A stretch of 64,000 nucleotides of DNA. It comes from Janthinobacterium lividum (GTDB lineage: Bacteria > Pseudomonadota > Gammaproteobacteria > Burkholderiales > Burkholderiaceae_D). A model generated the notes under the pieces. The model did no database searches and was not told the DNA's origin. It was given only the letters and a program-made list of their open reading frames with translations. Of this stretch, positions 35,199 through 42,509 are shown in pieces; position 1 is the first letter of the stretch, and each line of letters begins with the position of its first letter. Position numbers and translations under genes: made by a program. The stretch covers positions 62,001 through 126,000 of the forward strand of contig NZ_JAAOLY010000010.1 in NCBI RefSeq assembly GCF_011601275.1, read 5' to 3'.

Positions 35199-36740
35199 AT
35201 GACTACCGAAAGCAAGGCTTCGATGCACCTGACTACTTCGCAACAAAACGCACTCACCCTGGCCGCCGTCTGCCTGGCCTCGCTGATGTTTGGCCTGGAA
35301 ATTTCCAGCGTGCCCGTCATCCTGCCCACCCTGGAAACCGTGCTGCATGGCGATTTCAAGGACTTGCAATGGATCATGAATGCCTACACCCTGGCCTGCA
35401 CTACCGTGCTGATGGCTACGGGCACCCTGGCCGACCGCTATGGCCGCAAGCGCTTGCTGCTCGCCAGCCTGGCATTGTTCGGTGTCAGTTCCCTGGCATG
35501 CGGCTGGGCCGGCAGCACGGGCGTGCTGATCGCGGCGCGCGCAGTACAGGGCATGGCCGGCGGCGCCATGCTGATTTGCCAGGTGGCCGTGCTGTCGCGG
35601 CAATTCCCGGCGGGCGCCGCGCGGGGCCGGGCGTTTGGCGCCTGGGGCATCGTATTTGGCCTGGGCCTGGGCTTCGGACCCATCATCGGCGCGGCCATCG
35701 TGGCGCTGTCAAGCTGGCAGTGGGTATTTCTCGTGCACGGGCCGCTTGCGCTGGCGGCAATGCTGCCGGTGGCGCTGGGAGTGAGCGAATCGCGCGACCC
35801 GCAGCGGCGCAAGCTGGACGTGGCCGGCATCGCCACCTTGTCGCTGGCCGTGTTCAGCCTGGCCTGGTGCCTCACGCAGGGGCCGGCGCTGGGTTTTGCG
35901 GACCCGCGCACAATGGCCAGCCTGGGCATGGCGCTGGCCGGTTTTGCCGCGTTTGCCTTCATCGAACGGCGCCAGGCCGAACCGATGGTCGATTTTGCCG
36001 TCTTTCGCATCCGCCGCTTCTCGGGCGCCTTGCTCGGTTCGGCGGGCATGAACTGCAGTTTCTGGCCGCTCATGATTTATCTGCCCCTGTATGTGCAGCA
36101 TGGCCTCGGCTACGACAGCCTGGACACGGGCCTGACCTTGCTGGCCTACACCTTGCCCACCTTGCTCGTGCCGCCGCTGGCCGAGCGGCTGGCGCTGCGC
36201 TACCGGGCCGATGCGGTGATCCCCGCCGGCTTGCTGGCCATCGGCGCGGGTTTCTTGCTGATGCTGTGGGGCAGCCAGGCGGCGGCCGCCAGCTGGCTGA
36301 CGATCCTGCCCGGCTGCCTGCTGGCGGGCACGGGTCTGGGCTTGACCAACACGCCTGTCACCAACACGACGACGGGCGCCGTGCCCGGCGAACGGGCCGG
36401 CATGGCGTCCAGCATTGACATCAGCGCCCGTATGGTCAGCCTGTCCATCAATATCGCGCTGATGGGCTTTATCCTCGTCGCCGCCATCCAGTCCGCCTTG
36501 CGGCCGCATCTTCCCGGCGGACTGGACGCGGCCACCTTGCGCGCCATGGCCGAGGATTTATCGGCAGGCAAGGGCGCCGGCGCGCTGCCGGCCGGCGTGG
36601 CCAAGCTTGCATTGGTTCAGGGATTTGGCGCCGTGATGCTGTACGGCGGCGTGGCCGCCTGCCTGTTCGCCGTGGCCAGCTGGCTGGTGTTTGGCGCCGG
36701 GCGGGCGCGGCAGGCGGCAGGGTTGCCGGTGCGCGAATAG
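35199..36740 (+). CDS. MFS drug exporter, DHA2 family (14 helices)
   Basis: The protein has about 513 residues with 14 predicted helices as in EmrB/QacA. Motif A between helices 2 and 3 is GTLADRYGRKRLLLASL, and motif C in helix 5 is GLGLGFGPIIGAAI. The antiporter family exports hydrophobic drugs, dyes or acids using protons. A second ATG at 35223 has AAGG 5 nt upstream and could be the true start. It is divergent from the LysR gene, which probably regulates it. Confidence 0.92.
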   Translation: MTTESKASMHLTTSQQNALTLAAVCLASLMFGLEISSVPVILPTLETVLHGDFKDLQWIMNAYTLACTTVLMATGTLADRYGRKRLLLASLALFGVSSLACGWAGSTGVLIAARAVQGMAGGAMLICQVAVLSRQFPAGAARGRAFGAWGIVFGLGLGFGPIIGAAIVALSSWQWVFLVHGPLALAAMLPVALGVSESRDPQRRKLDVAGIATLSLAVFSLAWCLTQGPALGFADPRTMASLGMALAGFAAFAFIERRQAEPMVDFAVFRIRRFSGALLGSAGMNCSFWPLMIYLPLYVQHGLGYDSLDTGLTLLAYTLPTLLVPPLAERLALRYRADAVIPAGLLAIGAGFLLMLWGSQAAAASWLTILPGCLLAGTGLGLTNTPVTNTTTGAVPGERAGMASSIDISARMVSLSINIALMGFILVAAIQSALRPHLPGGLDAATLRAMAEDLSAGKGAGALPAGVAKLALVQGFGAVMLYGGVAACLFAVASWLVFGAGRARQAAGLPVRE

Positions 36741-36749
36741 CCAGGAGGC

Positions 36750-36755
36750 TATAAT
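36750..36755 (+). promoter_or_regulatory. Candidate -10 element TATAAT
   Basis: A perfect TATAAT lies just after the exporter stop, 45 bp before the start used for the next gene. No well-spaced -35 is visible. A transcript starting near 36762 supports the Met at 36801 as that gene's start rather than the ATG at 36762. Confidence 0.45.
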
Positions 36756-36800
36756 CCGGGCATGTTGGCAAGTCTTGCCAATGTCATCACGAGGCCGCCC

Positions 36801-37586
36801 ATGCACAAACTGATTTCCGAACTCACCCGCCTGTACCTGTTCGATGAACAGCAGCACTATCTGGATGAGGACGGCGGCGCGCGGTTGCTCACGCCGGCCG
36901 TGCTGGCGCGCCATCTGTCGGGTGAGCAGACGGTGGCCGTGCAACTCGTGACCGGGAGCGGTCTGACGCGTGCGCTGGTGCTGGAATTTGGCGGCAAGGG
37001 CGGCGGAGAAGCGCACTGGAGCGCGCTATGCGCGATCGCCAATGCCGTGCAGCACGAGCTGGACTTGCCGGCGCCCGCCGTCAGCATTTCGGGCACGGCG
37101 TTCCAGCTGTGGCTGTCGCTGGCCACGCCCGTACCCGTCGCCCAGGCGCGCCAGTTCGTGCAGCTGCTGCGTTCCACCTTTTTATCCGCCTCGACGGACA
37201 TCCTCGCCGCAGCGCCGCCCGCCGACGTGGAGCAGGCGGCGCTGCCACCCGCCTTGCAGCCGTCGGGCAAGTGGGCCGCCTTCATCCACCCCAGCATGGG
37301 CGCCGCCTTCGTCGACGAGCCGGGCCTGGACATGCCGCCGCCGCCAGCCGCCCAGCTGGGCTTCCTGGAAAGCTTGCGCAGCATCAATCCGGGACAATTC
37401 GCGCAGGCGCTGGCGAAATTGCAGGAACATGCGGGGCCGGCTGATGCTGTGTCCGCGCCCGTCGCCGCATTTCCGGTGTCGGCCGTCTCATCTGGCTTGC
37501 TGTTGCAGGACGCTACGCTGGAAGACATCGTGCGCTGGCTGCATGCGCGCAATATCGAGCCGACTTTCCGACACAGGCTGCAGTAG
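36801..37586 (+). CDS. Inactive archaeo-eukaryotic-primase-like protein (TOTE-type), putative
   Basis: The protein has 261 residues. Residues 28-130 follow the plan of the AEP primase domain of TOTE conflict systems: LLTPAVLARHLSGEQTVAVQ corresponds to the segment before the catalytic strand, and LVLEFGG (60-65) sits where active primases have DFD. VSISGTAFQLWLSLATPVPV (94-113) sits where they have the Ser-Arg-Ser-Gly and His strand. The metal-binding acids are lost, so it is probably not a working primase. The C-terminal part is unassigned (LLLQDATLEDIVRWLHARNI). This assignment is by eye and remote. It is the last high-GC gene before the cassette-like array. Confidence 0.55.
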   Translation: MHKLISELTRLYLFDEQQHYLDEDGGARLLTPAVLARHLSGEQTVAVQLVTGSGLTRALVLEFGGKGGGEAHWSALCAIANAVQHELDLPAPAVSISGTAFQLWLSLATPVPVAQARQFVQLLRSTFLSASTDILAAAPPADVEQAALPPALQPSGKWAAFIHPSMGAAFVDEPGLDMPPPPAAQLGFLESLRSINPGQFAQALAKLQEHAGPADAVSAPVAAFPVSAVSSGLLLQDATLEDIVRWLHARNIEPTFRHRLQ

Positions 37587-37598
37587 CGGGACGCTCTT

Positions 37599-37635
37599 CC
37601 TGCCAAACAGCAGGCGGCCAGCAGTGGACATTTCA
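37599..37635 (+). repeat. Hairpin-plus-tail element, copy 1
   Basis: Arms CCTGC (37599) and GCAGG (37610) are followed by the tail CGGCCAGCAGTGGACATTTC. It lies 12 bp after the primase-like gene's stop and is the leftmost copy of the array element. Confidence 0.65.
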
Positions 37636-37761
37636 CTGGCGTGACAAATATATGCATTTTTCTTGCCGGGAATTTGCTATTCTCTACGGTCGCTATCGAG
37701 CCAAATCGGCAATGAAAAGCCAGTTCGCTCATCGCCTTAAATTAAATCCAGGACACCGTCA

Positions 37762-38274
37762 ATGCACTTGCCAGCTGAGAAAAACGCCCCCCGGGACTTT
37801 GATTTCATCATCGGCGATTGGCTGGTCAAACATCGACGGCTCAATTCCAGATTCACGCATTGCAAGGAGTGGACAGAGTTTGACGGGCTCTCTTCGACCG
37901 TCAAGACATTGGGCGGCTTTGGCAACCTGGAGGACAACGTTCTCTACTTTCCGGAAGGTAGCTTCCGCGCCCTTGCACTGCGCTCGTTTTGCATCACATC
38001 CGAAACTTGGTCGATCTGGTGGCTCGATGCACGCAAGCCGGCAACGCTGGATGTCCCCGTTGTAGGAAAATTCTCCAATCACATCGGCGTATTTTTTGCA
38101 GATGACGTACTCGATGGCCAAGCAATAAAAGTGCGTTTTACCTGGACTGCCACACCGGGGAAAAATCCTCGCTGGGAGCAAGCTTTTTCCAAGGATCAAG
38201 GAAGAAGCTGGGAAACGAACTGGACTATGGATTTCGTGCGCGCCGCACAGGAAATGGCACCCATTCAGCCTTGA
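37762..38274 (+). CDS. DUF1579-like protein
   Basis: The protein has 170 residues. FDFIIGDWLVKHRRL near the start and KEWTEFDGLSSTVKTLGGFG are typical of DUF1579-like lipocalin-fold proteins, whose role is unknown. SKDQGRSWETNWTMDF closes the fold. It is cytosolic with no signal. It is the first protein of the low-GC array; base composition is clearly lower than in genes to its left. An element copy lies on each side. Confidence 0.75.
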   Translation: MHLPAEKNAPRDFDFIIGDWLVKHRRLNSRFTHCKEWTEFDGLSSTVKTLGGFGNLEDNVLYFPEGSFRALALRSFCITSETWSIWWLDARKPATLDVPVVGKFSNHIGVFFADDVLDGQAIKVRFTWTATPGKNPRWEQAFSKDQGRSWETNWTMDFVRAAQEMAPIQP

Positions 38275-38281
38275 ATGCAGA

Positions 38282-38317
38282 GGCTGCCAATGGCGGCAAG
38301 CGACCAAGAGCAGCCCT
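38282..38317 (+). repeat. Hairpin-plus-tail element, copy 2
   Basis: Arms GCTGC (38283) and GCGGC (38293) pair with one T-G wobble. A divergent tail AAGCGACCAAGAGCAGCC follows, and the outer GGCTGC/GCAGCC pair also matches. It lies between two array genes. Confidence 0.55.
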
Positions 38318-38336
38318 AAGTAAAGAAAGATCCATC

Positions 38337-38792
38337 ATGAAGCGAGCTATATTGATTGTCTTGTTTGCTTTAATGCCAGTGTTCGCGCAGGCGGTCAGTA
38401 TCGCTGACGAACAAATTGAACGCGCGGTGCGCGACTACATTGAGTCGCAACACCAAGCTAATCCGGCCCGCATGGAGCGTGGCATAGACCCGAAGCTCGC
38501 GAAACGCACTTACTGGCGGGCCGCCGATGGTTCTGAATTTATCATGAACACGGACTTCGACACCATGCTCAAGGTCGCCAGTAACTACAACAAGGACGGC
38601 ACGAAATTCCCTACGCAACCGCGTGTTGATATCAAAATCCTCGATGTCGACCAGCGCGTGGCAAGCGTCAAATTGACCGTGGATGAGTGGATCGATTATA
38701 TGCATTTATACAAGAACGATCATGGCGAGTGGAAGATCTTGAACGTGCTTTGGCAGTATCACGAAACGGCGCTGCAGGCCAACAAAAAATAA
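38337..38792 (+). CDS. Secreted NTF2-like (putative lumazine-binding) protein
   Basis: The 151-residue protein has signal peptide MKRAILIVLFALMPVFAQA, then an NTF2-like fold: QIERAVRDYIESQHQANPAR, VASVKLTVDEWIDYMHLY and GEWKILNVLWQYHE. Putative lumazine-binding proteins of this type are periplasmic and of unknown role. The Met before the signal is chosen; a 22-codon upstream extension would run through the repeat element. The gene ends right at the next element. Confidence 0.82.
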   Translation: MKRAILIVLFALMPVFAQAVSIADEQIERAVRDYIESQHQANPARMERGIDPKLAKRTYWRAADGSEFIMNTDFDTMLKVASNYNKDGTKFPTQPRVDIKILDVDQRVASVKLTVDEWIDYMHLYKNDHGEWKILNVLWQYHETALQANKK

Positions 38793-38840
38793 TCCTGCCC
38801 CCCCGATAGCTATGTGCGCTATCGGCCAGGAGCAGCCATT
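38793..38840 (+). repeat. Hairpin-plus-tail element, copy 3 (best hairpin)
   Basis: A perfect 8-bp stem CCGATAGC (38803) / GCTATCGG (38818) with loop TATGTGC; outer TCCTG/CAGGA also pair. The right arm runs into the tail CGGCCAGGAGCAGCCATT. It starts directly after the upstream stop codon. AGGAG within it can serve as ribosome site for the next gene. Confidence 0.75.
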
Positions 38841-39066
38841 GGAAAGCACTCAGAGCAATGAATGGAAAGAATTGATGGTTCGACTTGACTGTTCTGGCAT
38901 CACCTTTGGCTCGCAACTTGACGAACGACATTTGTTCAAGTGGGGCATGCAAATTTCGGGTACGCTTCGGTGGGAGCAGGATACTCTTGTGGTGAAATCA
39001 TTGAACCTCAGTAAAGCATCCTTAACGGACTTGCTAGCGCTTTTTTCCGGTATCAAATACCCATGA
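38839..39066 (+). CDS. Small hypothetical protein of the array
   Basis: This protein of about 75 residues is not recognised. Its core reads RLDCSGITFGSQLDERHLF and EQDTLVVKSLNLSKASLTDL. No signal or membrane segment is seen. The start is uncertain: TTG at 38839 uses the AGGAG inside the repeat, while ATG at 38875 (63 residues) follows GGAAAG. Its compact, cytosolic, mixed alpha/beta character resembles immunity-type proteins, but no family was identified. Confidence 0.55.
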   Translation: MESTQSNEWKELMVRLDCSGITFGSQLDERHLFKWGMQISGTLRWEQDTLVVKSLNLSKASLTDLLALFSGIKYP

Positions 39067-39151
39067 GGCAGCTGGCTCAGTTTAGAAATGCCCGGAATGA
39101 AGGTTGGTTTGCTGCTCCGACAATGTATTGGCACACACAGGTTTTCGGCTA

Positions 39152-39179
39152 GGCTGCAACCGGCCAGAAGCGGTCGTTG
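39152..39179 (+). repeat. Hairpin-plus-tail element, copy 4
   Basis: Arms GGCTG (39152) and CGGCC (39161) pair with one T-G wobble around loop CAAC, followed by tail AGAAGCGGTCGTTG. It is in a 190-bp gap without an obvious gene. Confidence 0.7.
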
Positions 39180-39257
39180 TCCATGCCAACTACTCCGGCC
39201 CTGTTTCCATATCCGTTTTATTTCCACGCATATCAAGCCTTCTAAGAAAAAAAGTAC

Positions 39258-39647
39258 ATGCCAATCAAAGCGAAGTCATTTGGGTACCAAGAGCAATTTG
39301 ACTGGGGCGCGGACATTCACTCTGTTTCCTACGACGGCCGCCTGTCGATACGCGTCCTTCGAAACCGCAACATGGACGGTGGCATTGAAGTCACGTTTTC
39401 TCAGGTTGACGGCTTTAGGCTTTTGGACGAAGTTCCGCTTGCGGAGTACTGGACGGCTGAGGACTTTCCTTCAGGTTATCCCGTCCTTGAGGTTTTCGAT
39501 GGCGGCTGGGCAAAGGAAGAAAATGCGCGTCTCGGCTACAACGAGCAGCAACGTGAGTGGATTATCGTGACCGCTGGTGCATGCGTCAGCGTTTTTTCGA
39601 AGCATGAACCAGAGATTCGTGACGCAATCTGGCCCGCCCTGCTTTAG
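39258..39647 (+). CDS. Hypothetical protein of the array
   Basis: This 129-residue cytosolic protein belongs to no family I can name with confidence. Notable segments are HSVSYDGRLSIRVLRNRNMD, FRLLDEVPLAEYW and EQQREWIIVTAGACVSVFS. It has a mixed beta-rich pattern without membrane helices, as in many bacterial immunity or accessory proteins. It is convergent with the recombinase gene, with 59 bp between stops. An element lies upstream on its own strand; the element downstream is oriented for the recombinase. Confidence 0.68.
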   Translation: MPIKAKSFGYQEQFDWGADIHSVSYDGRLSIRVLRNRNMDGGIEVTFSQVDGFRLLDEVPLAEYWTAEDFPSGYPVLEVFDGGWAKEENARLGYNEQQREWIIVTAGACVSVFSKHEPEIRDAIWPALL

Positions 39648-39655
39648 GCATAAAC

Positions 39656-39700
39656 AGCCGGTTGCCAACGGCTGCTTCGGGGCGACTGCTGGCGTCGCCC
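39656..39700 (-). repeat. Hairpin-plus-tail element on the minus strand, at the 3' end of the recombinase gene
   Basis: On the minus strand a perfect 7-bp stem (GGGCGAC at 39700-39694 with GTCGCCC at 39686-39680) is followed by CGAAGCAGCCGTTGG, matching the tail of the plus-strand copies. It is the only inverted copy and lies directly downstream of the only minus-strand gene. A second small stem, AGCCG/CGGCT (39656-39673), overlaps the tail. It could also act as terminator for the plus-strand gene. Confidence 0.65.
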
Positions 39701-39706
39701 TTGTTC

Positions 39707-40333
39707 TCAAGCATCGGTTTGCTCGGCCATTTCTAGCGCATCGTCAACCTTAATGCCAAGATAGCGCACCGTACTTTCCAAGCGCGTGTGGCCCAGCAAT
39801 AGCTGCACCGCCCGCAAATTTTTTGTGCGACGGTAGATGAGGGTTGGCTTCGTCCGACGCATCGTGTGTGTACTGTATGCCGTCGGGTCCAATCCAATTT
39901 CGTCGAACCATTGGTGAACTATGCGCGCGTACTGCCTGGTTGAAATATGCGGCGATTCGGAAATCCGACTGGGGAATAGAAAGTCGCCGTGCCGTAAACC
40001 TGCGGCCGAAATCCACTCCCCAAGGCTCTTCCTGGTTCCTGCGGTAAGTTCAAATTGGACAGGTCGCTTCGTTTTCTGCTGCATCACAATGGCCCTCGCT
40101 GCTATATGCCCTCCCTGACATACATCGTTGACACGCAACTGGACCAAGTCGCAGCCACGCAATTTGCTATCGATGGCTAAGTTGAAGAGCGCCAAGTCAC
40201 GCACTCTCCGGTAGATTTCTAGGCGGACGCGAATTGCCCAGATTTCGCTTACGCGCAGCGGCGCTTTTTGCCCGACTAATTTGTCTTTGTTCCATGGTGT
40301 AGGTTGACCCAAAAATTGTGCTTGATATTCCAT
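39707..40333 (-). CDS. Compact tyrosine recombinase (catalytic domain only)
   Basis: The protein has 208 residues. All catalytic positions of a tyrosine recombinase are present: Arg59 (KLRGCDLVQLR), Lys near 87-89 (QQKTKRPV), His156-x-x-Arg159 (HTMRR), His182 (LLGHTRLEST) and nucleophile Tyr191 (VRYLGI). The N-terminal core-binding domain of phage integrases and IntI is absent; usual lengths are 300-400. I recall close relatives as a widespread small integrase family in proteobacteria without a known substrate. AGGAGG sits 7 nt before the ATG. It lies inside the repeat array, opposite to the other genes, making it the likely mover of the cassettes. Confidence 0.92.
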   Translation of the reverse strand: MEYQAQFLGQPTPWNKDKLVGQKAPLRVSEIWAIRVRLEIYRRVRDLALFNLAIDSKLRGCDLVQLRVNDVCQGGHIAARAIVMQQKTKRPVQFELTAGTRKSLGEWISAAGLRHGDFLFPSRISESPHISTRQYARIVHQWFDEIGLDPTAYSTHTMRRTKPTLIYRRTKNLRAVQLLLGHTRLESTVRYLGIKVDDALEMAEQTDA

Positions 40334-40457
40334 GATAGACCTCCTGAATGGAACTCTACTATGCGTCTAAAGAGCATCGGCGGCGTTAGGAAGGTGAGGT
40401 GGAAATTTACTGGATTTCCATTTGGACAACATGGTATCGTTGCTTATAGGCGAGATA

Positions 40458-40476
40458 CGGCCACAAGCGGTCATTC
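40458..40476 (+). repeat. Array element, copy 5
   Basis: Tail CGGCCACAAGCGGTCATTC. Only a weak arm (GGC at about 40449) pairs with GCC. It lies about 125 bp beyond the recombinase start, in a 245-bp gap that also holds copy 6 and no gene. Confidence 0.6.
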
Positions 40477-40518
40477 GTGGCAGCGTGACAATTTGTGAGT
40501 TTTTCTGCTTAGCAATCC

Positions 40519-40560
40519 GCTATCCTCTGGTTCCGCTACCGGCCAATAGCAGACCTATAC
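40519..40560 (+). repeat. Hairpin-plus-tail element, copy 6
   Basis: Inner arms CTGGT (40527) and ACCGG (40538) pair with one wobble; outer arms GCTAT (40519) and ATAGC (40546) pair across a symmetric internal loop. Tail CGGCCAATAGCAGACC follows. It lies 18 bp before the next gene. Confidence 0.62.
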
Positions 40561-40578
40561 CTAGGCGAAGGAAAGTAG

Positions 40579-40923
40579 ATGAACCTATTCGAAGAGGCAC
40601 TGAAAGGAAGTATCAACGCTGTCCGAATATTAAAATCTAATCAAAAGAAAATCGATTCGGATATATTTGTATTCCCGAATGATGTTGCAGCCGTGATTAA
40701 GATGTACTTGCAGCAGAAAATTACGGCTTCGGATTTGAAGGAATGGGCTTCACTAATTCTTTCCGTTGAGTGCTACATTTGTCCAAATTGGGAAAATTAT
40801 GAACTAGCTGATCGCTACCAGCCAATGTGGGACATACTACAACGATTGGAGATACCAGCAATTCATGGGGAAATTTCTGCATCGATAGCAGAAACATATT
40901 TGCAGAAACTTGACTCGATTTGA
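40579..40923 (+). CDS. Hypothetical helical protein of the array
   Basis: This 114-residue, low-GC gene product has predicted helices throughout: EEALKGSINAVRILKSNQKK, DVAAVIKMYLQQKITASDL and DRYQPMWDILQRLEIPAIHG. It has no signal and no membrane segment. The helix-rich layout is reminiscent of small immunity proteins, but no family is recognised. GAAGGAAAG precedes the ATG. The AT-rich codon use is unlike the flanking chromosome and suggests acquisition from elsewhere. Confidence 0.7.
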   Translation: MNLFEEALKGSINAVRILKSNQKKIDSDIFVFPNDVAAVIKMYLQQKITASDLKEWASLILSVECYICPNWENYELADRYQPMWDILQRLEIPAIHGEISASIAETYLQKLDSI

Positions 40924-40946
40924 TGTCGTATCCAAGAAGGCCTTTC

Positions 40947-41119
40947 GGCCTATTGTGTTGAAAAATGCGGGGACGTTAACATTTAGAACGAAACTCTGCC
41001 AGCCTAGACTGGCCAGAACCGCTGCTGTTGAATGATTCCCGACTGCTTGGAGGCCTGAGACCTCCCGAAATTGTTGCCGTTCGACTTCTTCAACACAATA
41101 GGCCAGAAGCAGACGTTGA
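40947..41119 (+). repeat. Long inverted-repeat element (copy 8) enclosing another copy (copy 7)
   Basis: A perfect 16-bp inverted repeat, GGCCTATTGTGTTGAA at 40947-40962 and TTCAACACAATAGGCC at 41089-41104, encloses 126 bp. The right arm runs into the tail AGAAGCAGACGTTG. Inside, at 41010, lies another tail-like copy (TGGCCAGAACCGCTGCTGTT) and a stem GGAGG/CCTCC (41049-41065). The left arm also forms AGGCC-TTTC-GGCCT. No gene is visible in the 222-bp gap. Confidence 0.75.
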
Positions 41120-41145
41120 GAAAAAACTAAAACTGACCTAAACCT

Positions 41146-41367
41146 ATGCTTCCAAGGCGCACAAAATCTCAACTAGCAGCCGAACTGGGTCGCTTCGTCC
41201 AGCAGTATGCCCGCAAGGCCCATAAAAATTGGGATCCTAATGACCGAAGCTATGATAGAAAGCTGGAAGAGAAAATGAAGAGGCTATCGCCAGAAGATTT
41301 GTCAGAATTGCTTTCTGGTGACGATATCGAACCAATGGCACGTTCCCCGTTACCGAAAGAGGATTAG
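41146..41367 (+). CDS. Small hypothetical protein of the array
   Basis: This 73-residue, highly charged protein is probably helical (KSQLAAELGRFVQQYARKAH; RKLEEKMKRLSPEDLSELL). It has no signal and no recognised family. The start follows a purine-poor region, so the exact ATG is not well supported by a ribosome site. It is followed immediately by an element whose left arm overlaps the stop codon. Confidence 0.6.
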   Translation: MLPRRTKSQLAAELGRFVQQYARKAHKNWDPNDRSYDRKLEEKMKRLSPEDLSELLSGDDIEPMARSPLPKED

Positions 41368-41394
41368 GCTGTTCTCGGCCAGGAGCAGCCGTTC
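41367..41394 (+). repeat. Hairpin-plus-tail element, copy 9
   Basis: Arms GGCTG (41367) and CGGCC (41376) pair with a T-G wobble around TTCT; GGCTG can alternatively pair with CAGCC (41386). Tail AGGAGCAGCCGTTC follows. The left arm begins within the TAG stop of the preceding gene. Confidence 0.72.
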
Positions 41395-41408
41395 ATTTAT
41401 AGAAAAGA

Positions 41409-41792
41409 ATGAATAAACTAACCGTTTCAACTATAGTTGCGCTTGGACTTTCTACGTCCCTCGGGTTCGTTTGCGGATATCTCTTCTATGCGGGTTTTGG
41501 GGAGGCTCGCAACATCGCTGTGCAGACAGTATTCGAAGCACAGGAGACCCAACGGGTACTTCAATCATATGAGCCAGTTCTGATCACTTCAAGATTCTAC
41601 ACGGAGTTGGCTGCCGTAAAATCAGCTCAAGATGCTGAAGTCTTACGCCAGAAATATCGGGATGCCACTCTTAGGAATATTATTTTGTTCGAGAAACAAG
41701 CTGCCAAGCTTGAGCTTCCAAAAGAGCGTGCGTTAGCTGCTCCATTCTTGGATAGCGCTGCGAACGCTCGTAAGGAGTTGGAAACTAAATAG
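41409..41792 (+). CDS. Hypothetical membrane-anchored protein of the array
   Basis: The protein has 127 residues. One N-terminal membrane helix (about 7-30, TIVALGLSTSLGFVCGYLFY) is followed by a helical, probably periplasmic part (AQETQRVLQSYEPVLITSRF; ATLRNIILFEKQAAKLELPK). It could be an uncleaved anchor. No family is recognised. AAAAGA precedes the ATG. It sits between two element copies. Confidence 0.68.
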   Translation: MNKLTVSTIVALGLSTSLGFVCGYLFYAGFGEARNIAVQTVFEAQETQRVLQSYEPVLITSRFYTELAAVKSAQDAEVLRQKYRDATLRNIILFEKQAAKLELPKERALAAPFLDSAANARKELETK

Positions 41793-41816
41793 CTAAGATA
41801 ACGGCATGACTGAAAT

Positions 41817-41833
41817 CGACCAGAAGCAGACGG
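41817..41833 (+). repeat. Array element, copy 10 (degenerate)
   Basis: Tail CGACCAGAAGCAGACGG without a convincing hairpin arm. It lies 24 bp after the preceding stop and 38 bp before the next start. Confidence 0.5.
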
Positions 41834-41871
41834 AGCTAAACACTGCCAGCAATTATTTTTCGGAGATTCTT

Positions 41872-42276
41872 ATGTCGTGTGACTTAATGGTATATCTAAA
41901 ACGAAGCGATATGCCGGCGCCTAGTGTATGGAGAAAAGCAATAACCGATGCAGGTTTTCCGGTTATTCTGGACGATGATTTTGATGTTTTTTCTTTCACT
42001 GGTTTTCTTCCTTGCCCCGTCAATGGAGAGCTAGCGGGGTTTGAATATTACGTTGCTCCGACCTCTTCGGAGGATATAGCCGAACTTGGATTGGCACCTG
42101 AACTGGGCTTCTCTGTTCAGTTTATCATCGGTTCTCGACCGCTGGAATTGACTGCTGCACTTGCCGCTTCAAGCGTGCTCGCATCGGTATCCGGCGGTGT
42201 TCTTGTTGACCAGCAAGAGGGCGAAGTTATAGGTGCAAACGATGCCATAAATTGGGCAAATGCTCAGCTTGGGTGA
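41872..42276 (+). CDS. Conserved hypothetical protein of the array
   Basis: The protein has 134 residues. It opens MSCDLMVYLKRSDMPAPSVW and continues FSFTGFLPCPVNGELAGFEY and SVQFIIGSRPLELTAALAAS. I recall similar small proteins scattered in proteobacteria without known function. It is cytosolic; the C-terminal Ala-rich helix is probably part of the fold, not a membrane span. GGAGA lies 5 nt before this ATG. The longer frame back to 41806 would translate the repeat and is rejected. Confidence 0.72.
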   Translation: MSCDLMVYLKRSDMPAPSVWRKAITDAGFPVILDDDFDVFSFTGFLPCPVNGELAGFEYYVAPTSSEDIAELGLAPELGFSVQFIIGSRPLELTAALAASSVLASVSGGVLVDQQEGEVIGANDAINWANAQLG

Positions 42277-42280
42277 GTCA

Positions 42281-42307
42281 GCCGTAATCGGCCAGGAGCA
42301 GACGTTC
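42281..42307 (+). repeat. Hairpin-plus-tail element, copy 11
   Basis: Arms GCCG (42281) and CGGC (42289) around TAAT, followed by AGGAGCAGACGTTC. It lies just after the preceding stop. Confidence 0.72.
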
Positions 42308-42509
42308 AAGTTGACGTGACAATGCGTAACTATTCTAGCTTGGTAACTCATTATGCTCATGGGCCGCTGGCGGCCGTAATCTGACTCCCGCCACTTCCCA
42401 GAAAAGTTGATTATTTGCAATGTGAGCATGAACTAGTTAAACTAGTCAGACACTAACTTCCCTCTTCAATATTCGTGCCAGTCAACTTAGATTTTAGCGA
42501 GACAAAACC

